Origin: Labilithrix luteola
GTDB lineage: Bacteria; Myxococcota_A; Polyangia; Polyangiales; Polyangiaceae
DNA length: 15,587 nucleotides
NCBI GenBank assembly: GCA_026225435.1
Contig: JAMFST010000743.1
Span: forward strand, 1-15,587
Direction: 5' to 3'
The position numbers and the translations under genes were made by a program. Each line of letters opens with the position of its first letter. The stretch's first letter is position 1. The notes under the pieces were generated by a model. It had not been told where the DNA came from. It saw only the letters and a program-made list of their open reading frames with translations, and ran no database searches. This document shows, in pieces, positions 1 to 7,477 of this stretch.

Positions 1-205
1 CACAGTATCGCCACACCCGGCGCACGCGCGCTCGCTCACGGTTGCGGTACGACGCGACGGGCAGCGAGCGATCCGTGGGTGATCTCGCGAGGTTCCAACC
101 GTCGCGTGATCGCGGCATGCGGACTGCAACGACGCTTCGCCAGCCGCGCGCGGTCACCCGTCGCGACGAATTTTCCATTCAGCCCGCCGGCCTCACCGGC
201 ACACG

Positions 206-212
206 AAGGAGG
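206..212 (+). promoter_or_regulatory. Strong Shine-Dalgarno site for the gene at 223
   Basis: AAGGAGG, a perfect anti-16S match, ends 10 nt before the ATG at 223. It decides the start of the small protein over the longer open frame reaching back to 79. A short GC-rich hairpin (GCCGG 186-190, loop 191-195, CCGGC 196-200) lies just upstream of it in the leader. Confidence 0.8.
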
Positions 213-222
213 AGCTCATCTC

Positions 223-639
223 ATGGCTCAATCGAACTGGCAGCCCACCTGGTACAAGAACGAGCACGCGACCGCCTGGGACAAGGTCAAGGAAGCGTTC
301 CGCCGTGACTGGCAGCAGACGAAGCACGATCTGCACGCCGGTGGTCACGAGCTCAATCAGGGCGTCGGCGACACGGTGAAGCAGGCGCAGGGCAAGGAAG
401 CGATCCCGCCGATCGACAAGGCGAACCCGCCGAAGGTCATCGGCGACTGGGACGAGGTCGAGGTGCCGGCGAACTATGGGTTCGCGGCGCGCCAGCAGTA
501 CGGCGCCCAGCACACCGCCTGGACCACCGATCTCGAGACCACCCTCAAGAGCGACTGGGAAAAGGGCGAGCACGACGTGAAGAGCAACTGGGAGAACGTG
601 CGAGATCACGTCCGCCGCGGCTACGACTACAAGTCCTGA
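223..639 (+). CDS. Small Trp-rich hypothetical protein with an internal duplication
   Basis: This gene encodes 138 aa and starts at ATG 223 behind a perfect AAGGAGG. The protein is hydrophilic, highly charged and probably helical, with no signal peptide or membrane segment. Two halves share one pattern: residues 15-37 (H..AW, then about ten residues, DW, then HD) and residues 97-119 (H.AW, DW, HD), joined by a Pro-rich linker at 59-73 and a WDEVE..NYGFAARQQYG stretch. It resembles, from memory, a family of uncharacterised bacterial proteins with 'RRDWEQTK', 'GVGDTVKQA.GK' and C-terminal 'VRRGYDYK' blocks, often viewed as stress-associated. I know of no biochemical function. It is an isolated gene, convergent with ctaB 32 bp away, so neighbours give no hint. 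Its strong ribosome binding site suggests high expression. The gene call is secure; the function is unknown. Confidence 0.85.
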   Translation: MAQSNWQPTWYKNEHATAWDKVKEAFRRDWQQTKHDLHAGGHELNQGVGDTVKQAQGKEAIPPIDKANPPKVIGDWDEVEVPANYGFAARQQYGAQHTAWTTDLETTLKSDWEKGEHDVKSNWENVRDHVRRGYDYKS

Positions 640-671
640 GCCGACGATAAGTCGCCGAGTCAGAGCGCTCG

Positions 672-1598
672 TCAGAAGGTCGGGTCCCAGCTGATGGCGA
701 TGAAGAGGGCCACCAGGTAGACGATCGAGGTCGCGAAGAGGCGGCGGGACCAGCGGTAAAGCTCCGCCGCGTCGAGGCGCTGCAGGCCGACGCAGCCGAC
801 GCCGAAGAAGACGGCGCCCAGGATGCTGGCGATGACGAAGTAGCCGTGGTGGGCGATGCCCAGCGGGACGAGCAGCAGCGTGGAGGCGACGAGCGCCATG
901 GTCCAGCGGACGATGGCGTGCTTCACCGGCTCGGGGCCGGTCACGTTGGGCATCACGAAGAGGCCGGCGCGCTTGTACTCCTCGCAGCGAAACAGCGTGA
1001 TCGCGAGGAAATGCGGGATCTGCCAGATGAAGAGGATGGCGAAGAGGACCATCCCGCCGGCGTCGATGCGGCCGGTCGCCGCGGTCCAGCCGAGGAGCGG
1101 GGGGATGGCGCCCGGGACCGCGCCCACCAGCAGCGAGTGGTGCGAGCGCGCCTTCATCGGGGTGTAGGCGAGCACGTAGCTGAGGTTGGCCAGCACGGCG
1201 AGGAGCGCCGTCAGCGGATTGGTGAAGAAAGCGAGGACCGGGACGGCCAGGACCGAGAGGCCGACCCCGAACCAGAGCGCGATCCGCGGCGCCATGCGGC
1301 CGGTGGGGAGCGGGCGGTTGGCCGTGCGGGCCATGTACCGGTCGCTGTCACGCTCGATGTACATGTTGAGCGCGTTGGCGCCCGCCACGATGAGCGCGGT
1401 GCCGAAGATCGCCATGAAGGCGGTCAGATGCGAGATGGCGACGCCCGTGCGCTCGGCCATCCACAGGCCGCCGGCGGTGGTGATCACGCACATGAGCGTG
1501 ATCCGCGGCTTGGCGAGCTGGGCCAGATCGCGGGCGAGCGCCACGCCATCCGCGCGCCGCTTGGGGAGGGCGTCGCTCGCGAGCTCGCTGGTCTGCAT
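672..1598 (-). CDS. ctaB: Heme O synthase (protoheme IX farnesyltransferase)
   Basis: The product (308 aa, a normal length for the family) is a multi-pass inner-membrane UbiA-type prenyltransferase that transfers farnesyl to heme B, giving heme O for terminal oxidases. Family signatures are visible: AKPRITLM near the first membrane segment (29-36), the Asp-rich prenyl-diphosphate site NALNMYIERDSD (75-86) followed by M.RT..RPLP (89-98), YTPMKARS (145-152), and WQIPHFLAI...EEYKRAGLFVMP (192-217). The first acidic position of the motif is Glu (E82) where Asp is usual. The start is ATG 1598; the frame is open far upstream, but family alignment begins just after this Met. No strong ribosome binding site is visible. 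No oxidase subunits or heme A synthase are in the window, so it stands apart from a cox cluster. It is divergent from the CLC gene across 132 bp. Confidence 0.93.
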   Translation of the reverse strand: MQTSELASDALPKRRADGVALARDLAQLAKPRITLMCVITTAGGLWMAERTGVAISHLTAFMAIFGTALIVAGANALNMYIERDSDRYMARTANRPLPTGRMAPRIALWFGVGLSVLAVPVLAFFTNPLTALLAVLANLSYVLAYTPMKARSHHSLLVGAVPGAIPPLLGWTAATGRIDAGGMVLFAILFIWQIPHFLAITLFRCEEYKRAGLFVMPNVTGPEPVKHAIVRWTMALVASTLLLVPLGIAHHGYFVIASILGAVFFGVGCVGLQRLDAAELYRWSRRLFATSIVYLVALFIAISWDPTF

Positions 1599-1730
1599 CG
1601 GAGGGCAGCATCTAGAGAGAGGCGGGTTCGCCGTCAAGCCGACGACGGAGGATTCGCCCGGCCGCGGAAGAAGGAGTAGCGTCCGCTCCGTGCATCGAGC
1701 CGCTTCGTTCGCCTCCGCCGGGCGGGTTCG
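1599..1730. other. Divergent intergenic region ctaB/CLC with a 10-bp direct repeat
   Basis: This 132-bp region must hold the promoters of both ctaB and the CLC gene. GGCGGGTTCG occurs at 1621-1630 and again at 1721-1730, exactly 100 bp apart, the second copy abutting the CLC ATG. I see no convincing -35/-10 pair on either strand. The repeat could be chance in such GC-rich DNA. Confidence 0.3.
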
Positions 1731-2465
1731 ATGAAGCTGCCGGGGATGGCCGCGGCGCGAAGGCCGAAGATGCCGTCTTTCCAGCGGTTGCGGGGGTCGA
1801 ATCCGCTCGAGCTGCAGATCGTCGGGCGGACGCTGTGGCACGCCGCCCTCGTGGGTCTGGCGGCGGGCTTCGTCGGGACGGTGTTCGTCGCCGCGCTCGA
1901 CCTGGTGCAGCGCGTGGTCCTGGAGAACGGCGTCGGGTACATCCCTCTGCGGGCGGCGGGCGAAGAGGTTCTGCCGTCGGCCGATGTGCCGGCGTTTCGC
2001 TGGTGGCTGCTGCTCTTTCTCCCGGCGCTCGGCGCGCTGGTGTCCGGCCTCGTCTCGGGCCGGCTCGCCCCCGAGACCCAGGGCGGCGGCGCCGACGCAA
2101 TCATCCGCGCCTTCCACGAGCAAGGCGGGCTCGTCCGTCGTCGCGTCGCCTGGGTGAAAGCCGTCGCCTCGATCTTCACCCTCGGCTTCGGCGGCAGCGG
2201 CGGGCGCGAGGGGCCCACGATGCAGATCGGCGGGGCGCTCGGCTCGCTTTGCGCGCAGTGGCTGCGAGTGAGCGAGCGGGAACGCCGGGTGCTCCTGGTC
2301 GCCGGCACCGGCGCCGGCATGGCCGCGGTCTTCCGCACGCCGCTCGGGGCCGCGCTCCTCGCCGTCGAGATCCTGCACCGCGACGACTTCGAGTCGGACG
2401 CGCTGGTGCCGGCCGTCCTCGCCAGCGTCGTCGGCTACTCGGTGTTCATCTCCTTCTTCGGCTAG
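1731..2465 (+). CDS. CLC transporter, N-terminal fragment (ends at the in-frame TAG)
   Basis: The fragment is 244 aa. Hydrophobic helices start at about residue 35 (LWHAALVGLAAGFVGTVF). QGGGADAII (117-125) occupies the place of the classical GSGIPE filter loop, and GREGP (158-162) gives the gating glutamate. VAGTGAGMAAVFRTPLGAALLAVEIL (190-215) is a highly typical CLC stretch that precedes the dimer interface. It stops after YSVFISFFG, in the middle of the transmembrane domain. On its own it lacks the second half of the antiparallel repeat and the GxFxP filter motif, so it should not transport. If the TAG is real, this is the polypeptide that would be made. Confidence 0.6.
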   Translation: MKLPGMAAARRPKMPSFQRLRGSNPLELQIVGRTLWHAALVGLAAGFVGTVFVAALDLVQRVVLENGVGYIPLRAAGEEVLPSADVPAFRWWLLLFLPALGALVSGLVSGRLAPETQGGGADAIIRAFHEQGGLVRRRVAWVKAVASIFTLGFGGSGGREGPTMQIGGALGSLCAQWLRVSERERRVLLVAGTGAGMAAVFRTPLGAALLAVEILHRDDFESDALVPAVLASVVGYSVFISFFG

Positions 2466-2531
2466 TCGACGCTGTTCGCCCACGCGGCGCGCTATCCCTT
2501 CATCCCCGCGCAGCTGCCGCTCTACGCGCTG

Positions 2532-3725
2532 ATGGCGGTGGTCATCTGCTTCGGCGCGATCGCCTTCCTCGACGCGCTCGACGCGGTGAAGAAGTTCACC
2601 GCCAAGCTCCCCTGGCCGGTGTGGGCCAAGCCGGCGCTCGGCGGCCTGCTGCTCGGCGTGCTGGCGACGCCCATCCTGCTCTTCTTCGGCCCGCGCATCG
2701 GCCACGGCGGCGAGGGGCTCGGCATCCTCGGCGGCGGCTACGGGCTCGCGCAGGTGGCCATCACCGGCGCGCCGTGGTTCCGCGAGGGATGGACCGCGGT
2801 CGCGCTCTTGCTCCTCCTCGGCGGCATCAAGATCGTCGCCACCGCGCTGACCGTGGGGACGGGCGGGAGCGCCGGTGACTTCGGCCCCTCGCTCGTCGTC
2901 GGAGCGCTCTTCGGCGGCGCCTTCGGTCGCGCGGCGGAGCTGCTGCCCAACATCCCCGACGTCGCGCGGGTCCTCATCAACGTCTTCGGCCCGTCGGTGG
3001 TGCACATCGATCCGGGGGCCTTCGCGCTCGTGGGGATGGGCGTGTTCTATGGCGGCCTGGCCCACGTGCCCATCGCCTCCCTGGTCATGGTGTGCGAGCT
3101 CGCCGGGAGCTACGACCTGCTCGTTCCACTCATGTTCGCCGAGGGGATCGCCTTCGTCGCCCTGCGCAAGCGATCCATGTATCATGCACAGGTCCCCACG
3201 CGGCGCGACTCGCCGGCGCACCGGGACGAGCTGCTCTTCGACGCGCTCAAGGGGATGCGCGTCGGCGACGTGGTCGTGCGCGAGCGCCCCTTCGCCTCGT
3301 TCCTCCGCGCGACCCCGGCGAGGGCGGTGCTCGACGGCGTCGCCACGCACAGCGATCAGGAGATCTTCCCCGTGCTCGACGAGAACGGCGGGCTCGTCGG
3401 CACCATCGGGATCGACATCATCCGCACGCTGGCGCGCGACCCCGAGCTCGGGACGTTCACCGTGGCCGACGATCTGATGACCCAGCCGGTCGCCGTCGGC
3501 GAGAACGACGATCTCCACTCTGCGCTCGAGGCGCTCCTGGCGCACGGGACGCGCGAGGTCATCGTCGTCGACGATACCGGCAAGATCATCGGCCTGCTCG
3601 ACGAGACGGAGATCACCGCGGTGTACAGCGCGTCGGCGAAGGCGAGCACGAGCAGCTCGTCGCTGTACACGCCGGCGCCGATGCCGGCGCCGAAGCTGCC
3701 GGTGGCGACCAAGGCGAAGCACTAG
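2532..3725 (+). CDS. CLC transporter, C-terminal fragment with two CBS domains
   Basis: This is the same frame as the upstream fragment, with 22 codons between the TAG and the first internal ATG (2532). The part from 2532 is 397 aa. It holds the remaining membrane helices, the filter motif GGSAGDFGPSLVVGALFGG (111-129), a helix with MGVFYGGLAHVPIASLVMVCEL (169-190), then a cytoplasmic region with CBS 1 (about 243-305) and CBS 2 (about 311-365, VADDLMTQPVAVGENDDLHSAL), and a Ser/Pro/Ala-rich tail ending KAKH. CBS pairs in CLC proteins commonly bind adenine nucleotides and gate transport. ATG 2532 lies inside a membrane helix and has no good ribosome binding site, so independent translation is doubtful. 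It ends 10 bp from the convergent proC stop. Confidence 0.6.
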   Translation: MAVVICFGAIAFLDALDAVKKFTAKLPWPVWAKPALGGLLLGVLATPILLFFGPRIGHGGEGLGILGGGYGLAQVAITGAPWFREGWTAVALLLLLGGIKIVATALTVGTGGSAGDFGPSLVVGALFGGAFGRAAELLPNIPDVARVLINVFGPSVVHIDPGAFALVGMGVFYGGLAHVPIASLVMVCELAGSYDLLVPLMFAEGIAFVALRKRSMYHAQVPTRRDSPAHRDELLFDALKGMRVGDVVVRERPFASFLRATPARAVLDGVATHSDQEIFPVLDENGGLVGTIGIDIIRTLARDPELGTFTVADDLMTQPVAVGENDDLHSALEALLAHGTREVIVVDDTGKIIGLLDETEITAVYSASAKASTSSSSLYTPAPMPAPKLPVATKAKH

Positions 3726-3735
3726 CGCGTGGCGC

Positions 3736-4620
3736 TCAGGTCGTCTTGCGCATCCTGGCGACCATCGCTTCGCCCAGCTCGGCGGCGCGCTTGGTCGCCG
3801 TCTCGACGGCGTTGATCAACGTGGTGCGCAGGCCGCCCGCCTCGAGGGTGTGCAGTCCGGCGATCGCCGTTCCTCCCGGGCTGGTCACCATGTCCTTCAG
3901 GCGGCCCGGGTGCTCGCCCGTCTCGAGGAGCAGCTTCGCCGAGCCGTAGACCGTTTGCGCCGCCAGCAGGAGCGCGGTGTCGCGGTGGAGGCCGACCTTC
4001 ACGCCGCCGTCGGCCAGCGCCTCGATCATCAGCATGACGTACGCCGGGCCGCTGCCGGAGAGACCGGTCACCGCGTCGAGGAGCGACTCCTCCACCATCA
4101 CCACTCGCCCGATCGCCTCGAAGAGCGCGCGGGTGGTCGCCAGATCCTCCTCGGTCGCGTGCGTACCGGCGGCGATGGCCGTGGCCCCCGCGAGCACCGT
4201 CGCCGGGGTGTTCGGCATGGTGCGCACGACCCGTGTCCCCTCGGGCAGCTGCCCTTCGAGCGCCTCGATCGGGACGCCGGCGGCGATGGAGATCACCAGC
4301 GTCTCGGGGCGGATGGCCGGCGTGACCAGGCGGAGCGTCTTCTCGAGCACCTGCGGCTTCACCGAGAGGACCAGCACGTCCACCTCGCGCGCGAGGGCCA
4401 GGTTGTCCTTGGTGGTGCGGATGCCGTGAGCCGCGTGCAGCTGCGCCAGCCGCTCGTCCTTCACGTCGCTCGCGAGGATCGACGCCGGCGGCACCACGTG
4501 GGCGTGGAGCAGCCCCTTGATGATCGCGCCGGCCATGTTCCCCGCGCCGAGGAAGCCGAGCAGACGGCCGGTGAGCTGGGTAGACGAAGACGTGGCGGGA
4601 GAGGAAGCGGTGTCGTTCAC
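3736..4620 (-). CDS. proC: Pyrroline-5-carboxylate reductase
   Basis: This cytosolic enzyme (294 aa) reduces 1-pyrroline-5-carboxylate to L-proline with NAD(P)H, the last step of proline synthesis. The Rossmann motif GFLGAGNMA is at 22-30. The family signatures RTMPNTPA (133-140), LSGSGPAYV (187-195) and MVTSPGGTAIAGLHTLE (244-260) are all intact. The start codon is GTG at 4620; the next in-frame Met lies inside the nucleotide-binding loop, so a later start is excluded. The result is about 15-20 residues longer than typical ProC, as a Ser/Thr-rich N-terminal extension (residues 1-17) of unknown role. It is monocistronic in this window, divergent from the exported protein at 4703 (82 bp) and convergent with the CLC gene. 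Confidence 0.95.
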   Translation of the reverse strand: MNDTASSPATSSSTQLTGRLLGFLGAGNMAGAIIKGLLHAHVVPPASILASDVKDERLAQLHAAHGIRTTKDNLALAREVDVLVLSVKPQVLEKTLRLVTPAIRPETLVISIAAGVPIEALEGQLPEGTRVVRTMPNTPATVLAGATAIAAGTHATEEDLATTRALFEAIGRVVMVEESLLDAVTGLSGSGPAYVMLMIEALADGGVKVGLHRDTALLLAAQTVYGSAKLLLETGEHPGRLKDMVTSPGGTAIAGLHTLEAGGLRTTLINAVETATKRAAELGEAMVARMRKTT

Positions 4621-4702
4621 GCGGTCGACAGTAGGGGGCGTGAAGCGCGTTTACGAAGCGAAAACTTGGCCGACCCGCGGGCGCGCAGGCAGGGTCCACG
4701 GC

Positions 4703-5305
4703 ATGCGCGGCCAATTTTCGCGATCGCTCCTCAAGCTCGCCTCGGTAGCGTTCCCCCTCCTCACGATGACCGGCGTCGTCGCCGCGACCGTGGCCAGCAG
4801 CGGCTGTGCGCAGCTCGCCGACGACCTGCTCGGCATCGACGGCGGCTCGTCGTCGACGACCACCGACAGCGACGCGGCGGCGACCGGCGAGTCGTATCCG
4901 GAGGCCGGAGAGATCACGAGCGAGATCGGGACCGGCACCAACTGCGGCACCGAGGTGACCACCGGCGTCGTCCTCTGCACCGGCGTCACCAGCTGCGCCG
5001 ACATCACCGTCGACCAGACGGCGCTCCTCGGGTGCGGCTTCCGCATCAACGGGGGGGACTCGTACGACCTCGAGTGCGGCTGCAACGGCTACCTCTGCCC
5101 GCTGGGCACACCCACCACCTGCGCCGAGGCGACCCAGCTCCTCTCGAACCAGCTCGTGTCGGAGGTCTGCGAGCAGGTCTCCGAGGGGCACTGCACCCAG
5201 CCCGGCGGGACCACGACGACCACCACGACCACCAGCACCTGCGATCAGACCTGCGCCTCGATGTGCGTCGGCGCCGCGCCCTGCTTACAGCTCTGCGGCT
5301 GCTGA
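4703..5305 (+). CDS. Exported Cys-rich protein, probable lipoprotein, with a poly-Thr linker
   Basis: The product is 200 aa from ATG 4703; the frame is open upstream but the signal peptide begins here (MRGQFSRSLLKLASVAFPLL). C35 in VASSGC could be the lipidated cysteine, although the box is weak (Ser at -3), so a signal peptidase I site is also possible. The mature part has a Ser/Thr/Asp-rich stretch (49-60), a Cys-rich core with ten cysteines at 81-164, a run of eight threonines (170-177), and a C-terminal block at 180-200 with the spacing CX3CX3CX5CX3CXC. The many cysteines imply disulfides or metal binding outside the cytoplasm. I do not recognise a named domain; the architecture is typical of orphan secreted proteins of Myxococcota. 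Its 3' end overlaps the convergent FUSC gene by 21 bp. Confidence 0.8.
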   Translation: MRGQFSRSLLKLASVAFPLLTMTGVVAATVASSGCAQLADDLLGIDGGSSSTTTDSDAAATGESYPEAGEITSEIGTGTNCGTEVTTGVVLCTGVTSCADITVDQTALLGCGFRINGGDSYDLECGCNGYLCPLGTPTTCAEATQLLSNQLVSEVCEQVSEGHCTQPGGTTTTTTTTSTCDQTCASMCVGAAPCLQLCGC

Positions 5306-7459
5306 CCCCTCCGCCGGCGCGGTGATCGACGCTGGCGCTGACGGGCCGAGCGCTCGGCTGGCCGCGTGGGCGAGGGCGAAAGCCATCTGGGTGAGCCGCT
5401 CGCTCGACGGATCGAGGCCCGGTCGGGGGCGCGCCGGCGAGGACGACAGCGGCTGCGGCTGCACCTCGGGCACGTGCAACGGGCGACGCGCGCGTAGCGA
5501 CGCGGCGATCTCCGTGAGCTCGTCTCCCAGCCGCGTCGACAGCTCCGCCGCCTGCTCGCGCGAGAGCGGCGGATCCGGCAAGGTGCGCAGGGAAGCCCAC
5601 GCCGACAGCGCGCTGCCCATGCGGCGGCTGTAGGTCACCAGCGTCATCCAGCCGGCCGCCGTCTGCGGGGAGCTGGACAGCTCGTTGAGGTGGCGGGTGA
5701 GCGAGGCGTCGGCGTTGTTCAGGGCGAGACCGAGCGCACGGCGCGCGGGGATCACCTGCCCGAGGATCTCCGGCCCGGAGGGGATGGTGCCGATCTGGCG
5801 CACGTAGGCGGCGAGGGCCTCGATGGCGGCGGCGAGGGTGTCGGGGAGCCGGTCGCGCTCCCAGCTCGGCCAGAGGAGCAAGGTGCTGGCGAGCGCGAGG
5901 ACCGCACCGAGGATGGTGTTGGTGATGCGCACGCGCGCGAGCGTCGGGTCGTCGACCCCCATCTCCGCCAGGAGCACGAACGTCGGCGTGAGGAACATGG
6001 AGAAGAGGCCGTAGTTGATCTGCAGGACGGCGGTGCTGGTGGCGGCGAAGGCGGTGACGATGGCCAGCTTGAGCAGCCGCGCGTGCACGTAGGTCGCCAC
6101 CAGCGAGGCGATGATCCCGCCGCAGACGGTGCCGCCGACGCGCTGGAGGATCTTGGTGAAGGCGGCCGGCGCGTGCGGCTGGAGGAGCAGCGAGACGGTG
6201 AGCGTCACCCAGTAGCCGCGGCGCACGTCGAACGCGTGGACCAGCGCGACGGCCAGCGCCAGCGTGATCCCCAAGCGCGCCGCGTGACGGAAGATGAGCG
6301 AGCGGGTGCTCAGGTTCTGCTGGATCGGCTCGAAAAGGCCGCGGCGGGGCGGCGTGCCGACCGCCTCGCCTTCGACCGTGGTGAGCCCGCCGGGGGGCAG
6401 GTCCAGCTCCTGGATGGGCGTGTCGTCGTACATGCTGACGGCGATGCGCATGGCGATCTCCACCAGGCGCGCGAGCTGCGAGAGGAGCGACGAGAGCTGC
6501 TCCTCGCTCGCCGGCGGCACCAGCGAGGCGCGGGCGAGCTCGGGGGCGGTGCGCCCTTCGGTGCGGACCACGCTGGCGACCTGGCGCAGGCGGGTCTGCA
6601 CTCGCGCGAGATCCTGTTGCAGCTGCTCGCCCGACGGCAGCGACGGATCGCCCGCACCGGCGAGATCGGTGATGGCGATGAGGAGCGGAAAGGCGCGCTC
6701 GACCACCTCCACCAGCGCGAGGAGACGCGCACCACGACCGGCCTCCCCTCGCCGGCCGCGCCGCGTGGCCGCCAGCACCCGCCGGGCGACCTCGATGGTG
6801 TCGCGCAGGGTGCGGTGCTCGGCCTGCAGATCGTCACCCCACGACGACGGACGCGAGCCCGCCTGGTGCGGCTCGGCGGCGATGAGGCGACCGGTGTAGT
6901 CAGCCAGGCTCTCGAAGGCGGTGGCCACCGCGCGGCGCGCCGGCTCGTACACGCGCACCGTCCACAACCCGAGCGTCAGCACCGCGGCCCAGGCGAAGCC
7001 GGCGACCATCCAGCCGACCCGTGTCTCGAGCGCCGCCAGGTCGGTGGTGGGGAACGCCAGCCCGACGAGGAGCACGGTGGTCGACGACGAGCTCACGCTC
7101 GCCGCCTCGTCGCTGTAGGCCGGCGCCATCCCGAAGACGACCCCCCAGACGAGCACCACCAGGGTCGCGGCGATGGTCGAGGCCACGGTGCGCTCGCCCA
7201 GCGCGGAGCCGAGGGCCAGCGCCAGCGTGGAGGTCAGCGCCAGCCCGAAGAGGGTCCGCGCCCGCGTGCGGTAGGCGCCCCCCTTGTCCGTCGCCGCGGC
7301 GAGGAACCCCGCGGTCACCGCGAAGATGGCCGCCGGGTAGCCGTTGTACGCCAGCACCGCCGGCACCATGCTCGCGAGAGCCGTGCGCAGGCCGAGCGCG
7401 ATCGCCGGCCGCGCCGGCGCCAGGCGAAACGCGTCTCCTACCGCCCCCCGCAGCGCCAC
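5285..7459 (-). CDS. FUSC-family (fusaric acid resistance-like) inner-membrane protein
   Basis: The product (724 aa) resembles the FUSC/YccS/AaeB group, membrane proteins linked to efflux of aromatic acids or to unknown envelope roles. It has the usual two-block layout: an N-terminal membrane block (about 20-170), a soluble mostly helical region (about 175-385), and a second membrane block (about 390-532) with the FUSC core HAARLGITLALAVAL, then YWVTLTVSLLLQPHAPAAFTK and RVGGTVCGGIIAS (392-452). A cytoplasmic tail with a Pro/Ser-rich linker (665-685) follows. The start is GTG 7459; a stop upstream in frame leaves no earlier choice. It lies 18 bp after the regulatory-kinase gene on the same strand and is probably co-transcribed. 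The substrate cannot be read from sequence, and no membrane-fusion partner is adjacent. Confidence 0.85.
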   Translation of the reverse strand: MALRGAVGDAFRLAPARPAIALGLRTALASMVPAVLAYNGYPAAIFAVTAGFLAAATDKGGAYRTRARTLFGLALTSTLALALGSALGERTVASTIAATLVVLVWGVVFGMAPAYSDEAASVSSSSTTVLLVGLAFPTTDLAALETRVGWMVAGFAWAAVLTLGLWTVRVYEPARRAVATAFESLADYTGRLIAAEPHQAGSRPSSWGDDLQAEHRTLRDTIEVARRVLAATRRGRRGEAGRGARLLALVEVVERAFPLLIAITDLAGAGDPSLPSGEQLQQDLARVQTRLRQVASVVRTEGRTAPELARASLVPPASEEQLSSLLSQLARLVEIAMRIAVSMYDDTPIQELDLPPGGLTTVEGEAVGTPPRRGLFEPIQQNLSTRSLIFRHAARLGITLALAVALVHAFDVRRGYWVTLTVSLLLQPHAPAAFTKILQRVGGTVCGGIIASLVATYVHARLLKLAIVTAFAATSTAVLQINYGLFSMFLTPTFVLLAEMGVDDPTLARVRITNTILGAVLALASTLLLWPSWERDRLPDTLAAAIEALAAYVRQIGTIPSGPEILGQVIPARRALGLALNNADASLTRHLNELSSSPQTAAGWMTLVTYSRRMGSALSAWASLRTLPDPPLSREQAAELSTRLGDELTEIAASLRARRPLHVPEVQPQPLSSSPARPRPGLDPSSERLTQMAFALAHAASRALGPSAPASITAPAEGSAAAEL

Positions 7460-7477
7460 GAATGACGCTCGTGGCTC

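Larger units (their letters stand above)
1731..3725 (+). pseudogene. CLC chloride channel/antiporter with CBS pair, split by an in-frame TAG
   Basis: One continuous frame of 665 codons encodes a complete CLC transporter except for a TAG at 2463-2465 (codon 245). The first half has the filter motif GGSGGREGP (154-162) with the gating glutamate E160; the second half carries the GDFGPSL filter motif and two CBS domains. Both halves are needed to build the ion path, so premature termination should inactivate the protein. There is no other frameshift or stop, and family similarity continues across the break, so the lesion is recent, a base error, or read through. The change is one base from GAG, CAG, AAG, TCG, TTG, TGG, TAC or TAT. 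TAG also ends this gene and the gene at 14022, so genome-wide reassignment of TAG is unlikely. Start: ATG 1731, or possibly the in-frame ATG at 1770. Confidence 0.75.

Noticed and set aside
42..308. 88-codon open frame at the left edge
   Set aside because: Arg/Ser-rich translation without family features, overlapping the real gene at 223 that has a perfect ribosome binding site.
640..671. CGAC-GATAA-GTCG as a terminator between convergent genes
   Set aside because: The stem is only 4 bp and there is no T-run on either side.
672..3722. A 1016-codon open frame on the minus strand running through ctaB and antisense to the whole CLC gene
   Set aside because: Only the part from 1598 to 672 resembles a protein (heme O synthase). 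The rest is Arg/Glu/Ala/His-rich antisense of the CLC gene, as expected when GC-rich third positions remove stops on the opposite strand.
3722..5191. Long minus-strand open frame across proC and the exported protein gene
   Set aside because: Out of frame with proC; composition is Arg/Gly/Ala low complexity with no family motif, while proC in the other frame has all its signatures.
5210..5239. Thr-codon run as a possible phase-variable microsatellite
   Set aside because: Codons alternate irregularly between ACC and ACG with an AGC, so it is not a pure repeat likely to slip.
5690..7465. 591-codon plus-strand open frame antisense to the FUSC gene
   Set aside because: Arg/Gly/Glu-rich shadow; the minus-strand frame has FUSC motifs and clear membrane helices.
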